A stretch of DNA of 64,000 nucleotides from Streptomyces sp. NBC_00353. Its GTDB lineage: Bacteria; Actinomycetota; Actinomycetes; Streptomycetales; Streptomycetaceae. The stretch is taken from NCBI RefSeq assembly GCF_036108815.1, contig NZ_CP107985.1:1426001-1490000 (forward strand). Direction: 5' to 3'. Below, piece by piece: positions 25,647-34,171 of the stretch (the first letter of the stretch is position 1; every line of letters begins with the position of its first letter). Under the pieces are notes generated by a model. That model worked only from the letters and a program-made list of their open reading frames with translations, was not told the origin of the DNA and searched no databases. The translations under genes were made by a program, and so were the position numbers.

Positions 25647-26019
25647 CGCAAGGGGATTTCGCACGGACTTCCAGAATCTGCTGTCCGGCGCGCGAGACCA
25701 TTCGTCAAAGCCCCCCACCCCGCCGCCGATCCGGGGAACTGTCAAAAAACCTTCGTTCCCTGAAGATCTCTCCCGATGGATCGCCCAGCCCCCTCGGAGC
25801 CTTCAAAAAGCCCTTCAAAAACCTCGGGCCATCGAAGCCTGGCGCGCCGACTCCGGCCGTCGTCGCAGCTAGATGACCGAGGCCCTGGAGCCCGAACTGA
25901 CCAAGGCCGCCCCGGACCGGCCTGTCTGGCGACGACGGCGGGACGTCCCCAGCGGATGCCCCTCTCTCTGCGGATACGGACACGTTCGCGTCGCTGGGCG
26001 GGCAGGACGTCGGGGTGCC

Positions 26020-26110
26020 AGGCCAGTCCGATCTCGTTGAAGCAGTGGATGGCGTCACGCACCGTGTCCTCGTCGGCCTTGACGAGCCGCGCGATGCGCC
26101 GATCGGACGT
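26020..26110 (-). pseudogene. IS630-family transposase, helix-turn-helix remnant
   Basis: A minus-strand stretch encodes RRIARLVKADEDTVRDAIHC and FNEIGLA, the helix-turn-helix block at the N-terminus of actinobacterial IS630 transposases. Flanking sequence no longer aligns in any frame. It lies between the regulator operon and the APH gene. Confidence 0.65.
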
Positions 26111-26224
26111 GTCGTCACATCCAACCGACACAGGGTCAAGCAACACCAACCCGTTGATCGTTTTGTGGGTGGGAGGCCCACGGGGTGTGTCCGTTGGGTA
26201 GCCGATAGCCTGCCTCTCGTGGGT

Positions 26225-27202
26225 ATGGGTGAGGGTGCAGGGCGCGTCGGTGGAGATGTCGATGGCCGTGGTTGGGCTGCGACACGTGCCTGGGTCGAGA
26301 AGGGACTGCTCGAGTCGGAGCGCGTCGAAGATGTCGCGCGGTTGCGTGGTGGGTGGACGTCGGAGATGCGCCGGTTGGACATCTCCGGGCCAGGCGGCCG
26401 GCGCTCTGTGGTCCTGCGGTCCTTCGTCAAACCATTCTTCGTGCAGCACGCGGAGGGTCTGCTGACGCGGGAGGCGCGGGTACTGCGTCAGCTCGGCGAC
26501 ACGGATGTTCCCGCCGCCACGCTCATCGACGTGGACACGGCGGCGGAGTACTGCGACTACCCATCCTTGCTGATGTCCCTACTGCCAGGGTCCGTTCGTC
26601 TGACCGACCAGGAAACCGATCGGCGTGTCGACCTGTTGGCTCGCCAACTGCTGCGTATCCACCGGGTGCAGGTCACTGCCGAAACCCGGCCGCGCACCTA
26701 TCAGGCGTGGACTACGCCTGAGCGGGTAAGTCCGCCCGGAGCCACCGAGCGGCCCGAGCTGTGGCAGCGAGCCGTGGACGTCATTCGACGTGAGCCGCCC
26801 GACTACCTGCCCTGCTTCCTGCACCGGGACTTCCACCCCGGCAACATCCTCTTCGAAGGCACCGGCGGCGACCTGCGGATCAGCGGCATCGTCGACTGGG
26901 TGGAGACCTCCTGGGGTCCGGCCGACCTGGATGTGGCCCACTGCTCGACCGCGCTGGCTCTGCTGCACGGTGTCCCTGCGGGCATGAGCCTGGCCGACCG
27001 ATACGTCGCAGCGGGAGGGGCCTTGGCCGGAGATCAGGCCGCACATCTGTACTGGCGGTTGCTGGACGCCTTGGCATTCGCTCCGGACGCTGAGAAGGTT
27101 GCCGTCCCCTGGCGTGAACTGGGCCGTGCTGATCTCACCCCGACCGTGCTGACGAACAGGCTGGAGAACTACATCCAGGCCCTCTTCGACCGATACGCGT
27201 AG
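26225..27202 (+). CDS. Aminoglycoside-phosphotransferase (APH) family kinase
   Basis: This 325-residue kinase-fold protein has the catalytic loop FLHRDFHPGNILF (HxDxxxxN, about 199-211) and the metal-binding ISGIVDWVETSWGPADLDVA (IVDW type). The N-lobe shows VVLRSFVKPF. The family phosphorylates aminoglycosides, macrolides, choline or homoserine; nothing here points to a specific substrate, so it should not be called a resistance gene on sequence alone. The ATG at 26225 begins the conserved region; no strong ribosome-binding site was seen. Confidence 0.85.
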   Translation: MGEGAGRVGGDVDGRGWAATRAWVEKGLLESERVEDVARLRGGWTSEMRRLDISGPGGRRSVVLRSFVKPFFVQHAEGLLTREARVLRQLGDTDVPAATLIDVDTAAEYCDYPSLLMSLLPGSVRLTDQETDRRVDLLARQLLRIHRVQVTAETRPRTYQAWTTPERVSPPGATERPELWQRAVDVIRREPPDYLPCFLHRDFHPGNILFEGTGGDLRISGIVDWVETSWGPADLDVAHCSTALALLHGVPAGMSLADRYVAAGGALAGDQAAHLYWRLLDALAFAPDAEKVAVPWRELGRADLTPTVLTNRLENYIQALFDRYA

Positions 27203-27275
27203 TCCAGTTCGGCCCCGGCCGGCCGGAACCGCAGGTCAATGGGCCCATCACGCTGCGAGATGCAGTGGGGGCCGG

Positions 27276-27764
27276 TCAGGGCGTCCGGACGTCCGGGTGC
27301 GCCTCGCGCCAGGCGGCCATCGCGCGATCCCAGTCGTCGCCGGCCAGCGTGGTCAGCGAGGCGGGGAACAGCCCGTCCTCCTCCTTGGCGATGTGATGGT
27401 GCAGTTCGTCCACGGCATCGAGGAACCTTTGGCGGTCGTCCCTGTCGCCGAGATCTACCGTGTCCAGAAACCGGTCCAGTTCGCCGTGTTCGCGCTCCAG
27501 GTCCTCGATGTACCGCGTGTACTCGTCGTCCTGGCGCATCACCGCGAAGAGTCCATTTCCCTCGCCCCTCCAGTGCGCCCGCAGCACTGTGGCCATGTCT
27601 CGCAGCAGCCCCTGGGCGGCGGCGATGTCACCCCGTTTCAGGGCCCGTACGGCGCCCCCCGCCAGATCGGTCGCGCTCTCGTGCTCGGCGATGTAGTCCT
27701 CGATGAGGGAAATCTCGCGGCAACCGCAGTAATGGCACACCTCGGAACCTCCAGGATCGGACAT
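27276..27764 (-). CDS. Hemerythrin-like domain protein with N-terminal CxxC
   Basis: This 162-residue protein has a HHE four-helix bundle. Candidate di-iron ligands are in YIAEHESATD, LRAHWRGEGNGLF, DLEREHGELDRF and ELHHHIAKEEDGLFPASL. The N-terminus has CHYCGCREI, which could bind zinc or another metal. Hemerythrin-like proteins sense or bind oxygen, nitric oxide or iron. The ATG at 27764 begins just before the Cys motif; its ribosome-binding site is weak. It converges with the APH gene. Confidence 0.85.
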   Translation of the reverse strand: MSDPGGSEVCHYCGCREISLIEDYIAEHESATDLAGGAVRALKRGDIAAAQGLLRDMATVLRAHWRGEGNGLFAVMRQDDEYTRYIEDLEREHGELDRFLDTVDLGDRDDRQRFLDAVDELHHHIAKEEDGLFPASLTTLAGDDWDRAMAAWREAHPDVRTP

Positions 27765-28157
27765 CGCCCCCGCCGCCAACCACGGCAAGGCAGCGCAGCA
27801 TGACGGCCACCCGGAAGGCGTCATGCGACGACGATAGGCGCGCACGTGCCCGACCGCCCGAGGCGAGCGTCCGGACGTGTGGACACACTCCTTGGCGTCC
27901 CTCTCCGCTGATGTCCGGCCCCGGCACAGCGTTCATGCGGCACGTCCACAATCCCGCCGTTCCGGGAGGGCCAGGGTGTGACAGGACCTCTGACGCTCGC
28001 GCTCACAGCAACACTCCACGGTCTTGCCGGTGGAGATGAGCAGGTCGAGGCGGTCCGCTCGACGGACTCGCCGAGCGTTGTGCAGCGCAGGACGGTATGC
28101 AACATGTCGTCGGTGATGGTCGGGGGCCGGCCGCGGTGCTCGCGGCCCAGGAGTCGT
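27765..28157. other. Intergenic stretch without a convincing gene
   Basis: Minus-strand frames near 27960-28120 contain RGRPPTITDDMLHTVLRC, which looks like a decayed transposase segment of uncertain family. Nothing else was recognised up to the chitinase terminator. Confidence 0.4.
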
Positions 28158-28187
28158 CCCGGGCCGGCGCGCGTGCGCCGGCCCGGG
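28158..28187 (-). terminator. Hairpin terminator of the chitinase gene
   Basis: A perfect 13-bp G/C stem (CCCGGGCCGGCGC with GCGCCGGCCCGGG) and 4-base loop lie 17 bases after the chitinase stop. Confidence 0.75.
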
Positions 28188-28203
28188 GCGGACGGATGTC
28201 AGG

Positions 28204-29424
28204 TCAGCAGGCGCCGAGGTCCTGCCAGACTCCCCATTCGCCCGTGGTGCCGGGCGTCTCGTTCTGCGTCCACCACTTGGCCTTCCACGTGTGGCCCCCG
28301 TACGAGACGGTGTTACCGGCCGTGTAGACGGCGCTGCTGCTCCACGCGGCCGCGGTGCAGCTGCCGCTCGGAGGGGGCGTGGTCGGAGGGGTGGTCGTGG
28401 GCGGGGTGACGCCGGCGAACTTCACCGAGTACTTCGCGAAGTCCCAGTCCGACTGGGCCACGCTGCTGCATGTGCCGGAGGTCTGGCCGTTGTTGTCGGG
28501 CGGGGAGCACTGGCGGTCGCGGTTGAGGGACCAGAAGGTGAAGCGGTCCATGTGGTGACTGGTGGCGTAGTCCAGCACGGTCTGGAAGTCGGCCTGCCTG
28601 AAGTACTCCCCGGTGTCGCTGCGGCCGTTCATGCCGGAGAAGCCTTCGTGCGCGTACGCAGTCGCCGCGTCCCAGCCGAAGGTGGACTGCAGGATGGAGT
28701 TGAAGTTCGTCAGGGCGCTCGTCTGTGCGGCCGCCCCGTTGAACCCGCCGTCGAAGGGCATGATGGAGAAGTTGTTCGGCGTGAAGCCCTGCGACTTGGC
28801 CTCGTTGAGCATTTGCTTGCCGAACCAGCCGGTGCCGTCGGCGGTTCCCGCGGTGGTGACCGAGACGTAGAGGCCCGGGTTGTTCTGTTGGAGGATCTTG
28901 GCAGCGCCGATCTCGTGGGCGACGGCGGCCGTGTTCTCGTACTCCGGCTCCTCCAGGTCGAAGTCGATGGCCTTCAGTTGGTACTTGGTGATGACCTGTT
29001 GGTAGGCGGCCGCGGTGGACGCCGCGTCGGAGCACGTCTGGCCGAGCTTGGTACCCCCGTACCCGCCGATGGAGACCGACACGTCACCGCCCTTGGCGCG
29101 GATCGCGTTGATGACGGATGCCACGGCGGTGTCCGACGAGACCGGCGATGTACCGTCCCAAGTCGGGCTGCAGCCACCCCCGTTGGGGGCGAGGATGAAC
29201 GCGAGCTGGAACGCCTTGAGACCGGTGGCGTCCATGATGGCGCCCGCGTCCGGCGGGTTGTTGTCGTGCGGCATCAGATAGGGCGCGGCGGCGTACCACC
29301 GGTTACTGAGCGCGGTGGCGTCGGCCGACGCACCCGAAGCCTGCTGCGCGGCGAAGGCAGCGAGTCCTGCGGTGGCCAGCGCGGCGGTGGCGGCACCACA
29401 GAGCAGAGCGCGAAGACGCTTCAT
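28204..29424 (-). CDS. Secreted GH18 chitinase with C-terminal chitin-binding module
   Basis: This 406-residue secreted enzyme has a Sec signal peptide at about 1-32. The GH18 domain at about 40-335 has SVSIGGYGG and the active-site strand LKAIDFDLEE, which retains the D-x-D-x-E acid cluster near residue 153. A Thr/Pro linker follows, then a CBM5/12-like module at about 355-406 (VYTAGNTVSYGGHTWKAKWW). It hydrolyses chitin; the domain resembles the ChiC/ChiD-like bacterial subgroup. AGGAG precedes the ATG at 29424. A dre-like DasR box and promoter elements lie upstream, implying control by N-acetylglucosamine metabolism. Confidence 0.92.
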   Translation of the reverse strand: MKRLRALLCGAATAALATAGLAAFAAQQASGASADATALSNRWYAAAPYLMPHDNNPPDAGAIMDATGLKAFQLAFILAPNGGGCSPTWDGTSPVSSDTAVASVINAIRAKGGDVSVSIGGYGGTKLGQTCSDAASTAAAYQQVITKYQLKAIDFDLEEPEYENTAAVAHEIGAAKILQQNNPGLYVSVTTAGTADGTGWFGKQMLNEAKSQGFTPNNFSIMPFDGGFNGAAAQTSALTNFNSILQSTFGWDAATAYAHEGFSGMNGRSDTGEYFRQADFQTVLDYATSHHMDRFTFWSLNRDRQCSPPDNNGQTSGTCSSVAQSDWDFAKYSVKFAGVTPPTTTPPTTPPPSGSCTAAAWSSSAVYTAGNTVSYGGHTWKAKWWTQNETPGTTGEWGVWQDLGAC

Positions 29425-29453
29425 GGGGACTCCTGTTGGGAGAAGGTGCCGCC

Positions 29454-29482
29454 AGAATCGAGGGTTGACGCAGGCACGTCAA
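29454..29482 (-). promoter_or_regulatory. Probable promoter of the chitinase gene
   Basis: On the minus strand TTGACG (29482-29477), 17 bases, then GATTCT (29459-29454) resembles a housekeeping -35/-10 pair. It is placed 30 bases before the start codon and directly downstream of the dre-like box. Confidence 0.45.
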
Positions 29483-29485
29483 TGA

Positions 29486-29501
29486 GTTGGCCTAGACCAT
29501 T
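29486..29501 (-). promoter_or_regulatory. DasR-responsive element (dre-like box)
   Basis: The minus strand reads AATGGTCTAGGCCAAC, close to the dre consensus ACTGGTCTAGACCACT with the TGGTCTAG half intact. DasR is the GntR regulator that represses chitin and GlcNAc genes in Streptomyces. Position 62 bases upstream of a chitinase start, adjoining the -35, supports function. Confidence 0.65.
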
Positions 29502-29833
29502 GCGGTTTCTTGAAGATTGACGCACCGGGGAGGCGGGCGCCAAGAGTGCGGCCGGCAGAGCGGCGGGCGTGGCCATGGTGCTCCAGCCGGTCGAGTTCGC
29601 GCAGACTCGCCGACGAGCGGTGAACACACCCCACCTCGCCGCATCGTCCGCGCCGGAGCCCGCTTCGAACGCGGACACCTCGTCAAATGCCCCAAGGCTT
29701 GCGCAGCCTGGCCCGAGATGAGTGGGAGACCCGTCCCATCGACACCCGCAGCTTTCCTCGTTGACGTGGGGGGGACGCCCGCTCCGGCGACCACGGCTCA
29801 CGCCCGGCCCGGACGGCCGGAGTCGGGGAATCC
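29502..29833. other. Intergenic stretch between chitinase and GH92 genes
   Basis: No gene was recognised. Overlapping frames on both strands lack motifs. The right part merges into the GH92 regulatory region. Confidence 0.4.
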
Positions 29834-29874
29834 TTGACACTCCGGAGTGGCAGGAGGAGCATCCTCACGTCGCT

Positions 29875-29886
29875 GACAACGTTGTC
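29875..29886 (+). promoter_or_regulatory. Operator-like palindrome upstream of the GH92 gene
   Basis: GACAACGTTGTC is a perfect 12-bp palindrome with the central CG typical of LacI-family operators in sugar-utilisation genes. It lies 80 bases before the GH92 start and about 35 bases after a TTGACA (29834-29839) that may be the -35. A LacI-type regulator is not encoded in the window. Confidence 0.5.
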
Positions 29887-29966
29887 GGAGCGGCGCCGTT
29901 CCGGAGTGGTCACGGCGCCCCGCTCCCACCGCGTTGACCGTCCGTCACACATGAAGGGCAGGAACG

Positions 29967-32900
29967 GTGTCAGACACGCGCAAACGTCGGACGCACACCG
30001 GGCTCCGAGCTATCAGCTCCGTCGCGGTGACCGCCATGGCCACGCTGGGTATGGCTGCCACAGCCGCCCCCGCCTCGGCGGCTTCCCCGCACGGCACCGC
30101 CAAGGATCCGGTGTCGTACGTCAACCCGCTGATCGGCACGTCCAACGCGGGCAACACCTATCCGGGCGCCGTGCAGCCGTTCGGCATGCTGGCCTGGAGT
30201 CCACAGAACTCGAAGGGCAAGCAGGTATCGACACCCGCTCCCGGCGGCTACCAGTACGACGCAACGAAGGTACGCGGCTTCAGCCTCACCCATCTCAACG
30301 GCGTCGGATGCTCCGGTGCGAACGGTGACATCCCGATCATGCCGTACGTGGGTGACGTCGACTCCTCGCCCACCACGGACGTCTCCGATGCGAAATATGC
30401 CAGCGCCTTCTCGCACACCGACGAGACAGCCTCACCCGGCTACTACAAAGTCGGCCTGGCCAGTGGCGCGTCCGCGGCGCTCACCACGACCGCCCGGACC
30501 GGCTCAGGGCAGTTCGGCTTCCCGGCGGACAAGCCCGCCAGCATGCTCTTCCGCACCTCCAACTCGGAGACCGGCAGCACGGGCGCCACCGTGAAGATCA
30601 ACACGGCCGACCGGACCGTGACGGGCTCCGTCACCGCAGGCAACTTCTGCGGTCCGCAGAGCGCGAACAACCGCAAGGACCTGTACACGCTGTACTTCAC
30701 CGCCCACTTCGACAAGGCGTTCGCGAAGGTCGGCACCTGGACGGACGGTACGGTCGAGCCCGGCTCCACCTCGGCCTCCGGCGGTACGGGGTACAGCTCG
30801 TCCGGGAAGGCCGTGGAGGGCAAGGGCTCCGGCGCGTACATCACCTTCGCCGACGGAACCACCAAGGTCCAGGCCAAGGTAGCCATCTCCTATGTCAGCC
30901 CACAGAACGCCGAGGCCAACCTCCGCACGGAGAACGGGCCCCACAAGAGCTTCGACTCCGTCAGGACGCAGGCCGCCAAGGTCTGGAACAGCACCCTGAA
31001 GTCGGTCGAGGTGGGAGGCGGCACCGACGCCCAGCGCTCCACCTTCTACACCGCGCTCTACCACTCCATGCTGGAACCCACCCTGACCAGCGACGTGGAC
31101 GGCCGCTATCTCGGCGCCGACCGCAAGCCGCACCGGCTCGCCAAGGGGCAGAAGGCGCAGTACGGCACCTTCTCCGGATGGGACCAGTACCGCGCGCAGG
31201 TGCAGCTGATGACGCTGCTCAACCCGAGGGCAGGCAGCGACTACGCGCAGTCCCTCTACAACTATGCGAGTCAGCGCGGCGGCGAGTGGGACCGCTGGCT
31301 GCTGGAGAACGGCAAGACGAGCGTGATGTCGGGAGACCCTTCGGACGCGGCTCTCGCCGGCATCTATGCCTTCGGCGGTCATGACTTCGACGTCGAGGGC
31401 GCGTTGAAGTCGCTGGTCGAGGCAGCGACCGTGCCGACGGCGAACGACTCGGACAGTTCGGGCTGCAACGTCGAGTGTGTGGGTCAGCGGCCCGCGCTCG
31501 ACAAGTATCTGGAGCTCGGGTACGTACCGGCGGACAACTGCCACTGCTGGGGAGGCGCAGCGGAGACGCTGGAGGACGCGGCGGCCGACTACGGCCTGTC
31601 CGAGCTGTCCCGGCAGACCGGGAAGACCGCCGACGCGAAGAAGTTCCTGGACCGCTCGGGGAACTGGACGAACGTCTTCGACGCCAACGCCACTCCGCAG
31701 GGCGGTTACATCCGCGACCGCAAGGCCGACGGCACCTGGGTGGGCACCTTCACGCCGGGCACCGGCAGCGGCTTCGTCGAGGGGTCCAGCGCGCGGTACA
31801 CCTGGATGGTGTACTCGGACGTGGCGGGCCTCGCCAGTGCGATGGGCGGCAACGACCAGGCGCTGAAGCGGCTCGATGCCTTCTTCCGTACACCGGACGG
31901 GAAGTTCGACTTCTCGGCGCAGGACGCCACGCGTTACGACGCGACCAACGAGCCGGACATCAACGCCCCTTATCTGTATAACTACTTGGGAGCGCCGTAC
32001 AAGACACAGGAGACGGTCCGCGCGGAAATGGACCAGCTGTGGACCGACACCCCGGGCGGCATCCCCGGTAACGACGACGCGGGAACCATGTCGTCCTGGT
32101 ACGTCTTCTCGGCGCTGGGCATGTACCCGCAGAACCCGAGCCGTGCCGATCTGATCCTCTCCGCTCCGCTGTTCCCGCACGCAGTGGTGCACACCGGGCA
32201 CGGGAAGACGATCACGATCAACGCACCTGCCGCGTCGGCGGAGAACAAGTACATCCACGGCCTGAAGGTCGATGGCAGGACGTCCGACAAGCCGTGGGTA
32301 CCCGCCTCGCTCGTCACCCATGGCGGCACGCTCGACTACGCCCTCGGCGCGACCGCGGACACCTCCTGGGGAAGCGCGGCGGCCGACGCCCCGCCGTCCT
32401 TCCCCGGCGGCGGCGTGAAGTACTTCACCGGCGCCACGCCTGCGCAACTGAAGGTCGAGCCCGGATCGGGCAGCGCGGAGACGACCGTCAAGGTACAGAC
32501 CCTGGAGACAAAGGCCACCGACGTCCACTGGACGGCGAAGCCGCCGGCCGGTGTCACCGTCACGCCCACGGAGGGCGACTTCACGGTCCCGGCACACGGT
32601 TCGGCGAGCGCGAAGCTCACCGTATCGGCCGCGGCAGACACGGCCGAGGGTCACTACACGGTCCCGGTGACGCTGAGGTCCTCCGCCGGCAACGAGCTCC
32701 CGAAGACGTCGGCCGCGGTGACCGTCGCCGAGAAGAACAGCATGCTGTGGAACCGCAACAGCACCGGCGTCTCCACCGACGACGACAATCCGCAGGCCAA
32801 CTTCGATGGTGAGGGCTGGAGTTACTCGGCCAAGGCACTCGCGGCGGCGGGCGTGACACCCGGCGGGACGGTCTCGTCCGGCGGCTTCGACTTCGGCTGG

Positions 32901-33317
32901 CCCAAGGTGGGCGCGGGCGACCCCGACAACATCGAGGTCGCGGGAGCCGGCCCGCAGGTACTGAACGTCCCGTCGGAGCCGGAGGACACGAAGCTCAGCC
33001 TGCTGGGCAGCGCGGCCGAGGGCTCGGCCAGCGGCCGGGTGACGCTGACGTACACCGACGGCACCACGCAGCAGGCGGAGATCGGGTTCAGCGACTGGAC
33101 GCTGGGGGGTGGCACGCAGAATCCGTCGTTCGGCAACACGGTCGCGGTCCACACCACGTACCGCGATGTGCAGGGCGGCGGTAAGGACCCGGTGGGTACC
33201 GAGATCTTCGCCACCGCCCCGATCACGCTCCAGTCGGGTAAGGAGCTGGCGAGCGTGACCCTGCCGTCCACCACGGACGGCGGCGTGATCCACATCTTCG
33301 CGGTGGACACCGCCTGA
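29967..33317 (+). CDS. Secreted GH92 alpha-mannosidase, multidomain
   Basis: This 1116-residue exported enzyme starts at a GTG (29967) with AGGA just upstream and a long n-region signal peptide cleaved near ASA. The GH92 module (about 45-770) starts VNPLIGTSNAGNTYPGAVQP and has HCWGGAAETLEDAAADY, NEPDINAPYLYNYLGAP and GNDDAGTMSSWYVFSALGMY, the family's sugar and calcium-site motifs. A NEW3/immunoglobulin-like domain (about 825-905) and a further beta-rich domain to the end follow. GH92 enzymes trim exo-alpha-mannose from yeast mannan or N-glycans. It is a single gene with its own palindrome and terminator. Confidence 0.93.
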   Translation: MSDTRKRRTHTGLRAISSVAVTAMATLGMAATAAPASAASPHGTAKDPVSYVNPLIGTSNAGNTYPGAVQPFGMLAWSPQNSKGKQVSTPAPGGYQYDATKVRGFSLTHLNGVGCSGANGDIPIMPYVGDVDSSPTTDVSDAKYASAFSHTDETASPGYYKVGLASGASAALTTTARTGSGQFGFPADKPASMLFRTSNSETGSTGATVKINTADRTVTGSVTAGNFCGPQSANNRKDLYTLYFTAHFDKAFAKVGTWTDGTVEPGSTSASGGTGYSSSGKAVEGKGSGAYITFADGTTKVQAKVAISYVSPQNAEANLRTENGPHKSFDSVRTQAAKVWNSTLKSVEVGGGTDAQRSTFYTALYHSMLEPTLTSDVDGRYLGADRKPHRLAKGQKAQYGTFSGWDQYRAQVQLMTLLNPRAGSDYAQSLYNYASQRGGEWDRWLLENGKTSVMSGDPSDAALAGIYAFGGHDFDVEGALKSLVEAATVPTANDSDSSGCNVECVGQRPALDKYLELGYVPADNCHCWGGAAETLEDAAADYGLSELSRQTGKTADAKKFLDRSGNWTNVFDANATPQGGYIRDRKADGTWVGTFTPGTGSGFVEGSSARYTWMVYSDVAGLASAMGGNDQALKRLDAFFRTPDGKFDFSAQDATRYDATNEPDINAPYLYNYLGAPYKTQETVRAEMDQLWTDTPGGIPGNDDAGTMSSWYVFSALGMYPQNPSRADLILSAPLFPHAVVHTGHGKTITINAPAASAENKYIHGLKVDGRTSDKPWVPASLVTHGGTLDYALGATADTSWGSAAADAPPSFPGGGVKYFTGATPAQLKVEPGSGSAETTVKVQTLETKATDVHWTAKPPAGVTVTPTEGDFTVPAHGSASAKLTVSAAADTAEGHYTVPVTLRSSAGNELPKTSAAVTVAEKNSMLWNRNSTGVSTDDDNPQANFDGEGWSYSAKALAAAGVTPGGTVSSGGFDFGWPKVGAGDPDNIEVAGAGPQVLNVPSEPEDTKLSLLGSAAEGSASGRVTLTYTDGTTQQAEIGFSDWTLGGGTQNPSFGNTVAVHTTYRDVQGGGKDPVGTEIFATAPITLQSGKELASVTLPSTTDGGVIHIFAVDTA

Positions 33318-33330
33318 CACGGGTGATCGG

Positions 33331-33377
33331 AACGGGCCGTCACGGCAGGGACACCGTCCTTGCCGTGACGGCCCGTT
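33331..33377. terminator. Bidirectional terminator between GH92 and DinB genes
   Basis: A perfect 17-bp stem (33331-33347 with 33361-33377, arm AACGGGCCGTCACGGCA) extends inward by a GGGAC/GTCCT pairing with one G-U. It sits 14 bases after the GH92 stop and faces the end of the convergent gene at 33452. Confidence 0.85.
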
Positions 33378-33451
33378 CGCCGTTCGGCAACCGGTCTGCC
33401 TGTGAAGGTGCAGTCCGTGAAGGGCGCAATGCGGTCGTCTTGCCCCTGAGA

Positions 33452-33964
33452 TCAGACGCCGGTGCTTCCGTCGATTCGCTCGCGGATGAAGTCGGCGTGC
33501 CCGTTGTGCCGGGCGTATTCGGCGGTCATGTGCGTGTAGATCCACCGCAGGCTCACCTCGCCCCCCATGAACGGGCTGGTGTCTTCCAGTCGCCGAGTGG
33601 CGCAGTTGGCACGGGCGCGGGCGATCTCGTCCTGCCAGGTGGCCCGGGCCGTCTCGAAAGAGATGTTGTCGGAGAGGCCGAATCCGTCGTCGCGGCCGTC
33701 AGTGTCGGCCTGCGGACTGTGGATGGCCGGTACGTCCTCGCCCGTCAGCACGCGGCGGAACCAGTTCCGTTCGACTTCGGCCATGTGCTGGACGAGCCCC
33801 AGCAGGGTCAGCGGCGAAGGAGGCACGGAGGCGGTCCGTAGCTGGTCCTCGGTGAGGCCGTCGCACTTCATGGCCAAGGTGGTCCGGTAGAAGTCGAGCC
33901 AGCTCTCCACATTCGTACGCTCGTCGGCGTTCAGGGGCGGCATCGGCCGTTCAGTGGTCGTCAT
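33452..33964 (-). CDS. DinB/DUF664-family thiol-transferase-like protein
   Basis: This 170-residue four-helix protein starts PPLNADERTNVESWLDFYRT and carries LLGLVQHMAEVERNWFRRVL, with a metal-binding His, and WIYTHMTAEYARHNGHADFI, with two more. This is the HHH metal site of DinB-fold enzymes, many of which in actinobacteria are mycothiol-dependent S-transferases. The substrate is unknown. It is cytoplasmic. The ATG at 33964 was taken; a second ATG seven residues on is possible. Confidence 0.87.
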   Translation of the reverse strand: MTTTERPMPPLNADERTNVESWLDFYRTTLAMKCDGLTEDQLRTASVPPSPLTLLGLVQHMAEVERNWFRRVLTGEDVPAIHSPQADTDGRDDGFGLSDNISFETARATWQDEIARARANCATRRLEDTSPFMGGEVSLRWIYTHMTAEYARHNGHADFIRERIDGSTGV

Positions 33965-34171
33965 GATCGCAGATCATGTCAGCGGGGTCTGACACGCCTA
34001 CCCACCCGCTGCCGCAAGAGCTCGGCGCTGCCAGGTAATGCAACTCATCCGCCGAATCGAGATGCTCAGGAACACCGACGTTCCTCCACGAACCTGCGCG
34101 GAGCGGCACTGGTACGCGGACGGCATGGGGCGGCCGAGGTCTGCGAGCGCAGTGTTTCCGCGCGCAGGGCA

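Noticed and set aside
26225..27202. Naming the APH-family gene as an aminoglycoside resistance gene
   Set aside because: The kinase motifs are shared by many metabolic phosphotransferases and no resistance-subfamily residues were identifiable.
27960..28120. Possible transposase remnant with RGRPPTITDDMLHTVLRC
   Set aside because: Only one short block looks transposase-like, the frame changes soon after and the family could not be named.
30504..33545. A 1013-codon open frame antisense to the GH92 gene
   Set aside because: It is the mirror of a strongly coding high-GC gene; its translation is Arg/Gly/Val low-complexity sequence without motifs. Similar long antisense frames oppose the VWA gene (6705-8738), the PASTA-like gene (9685-11451) and the SulP gene (41520-43073).
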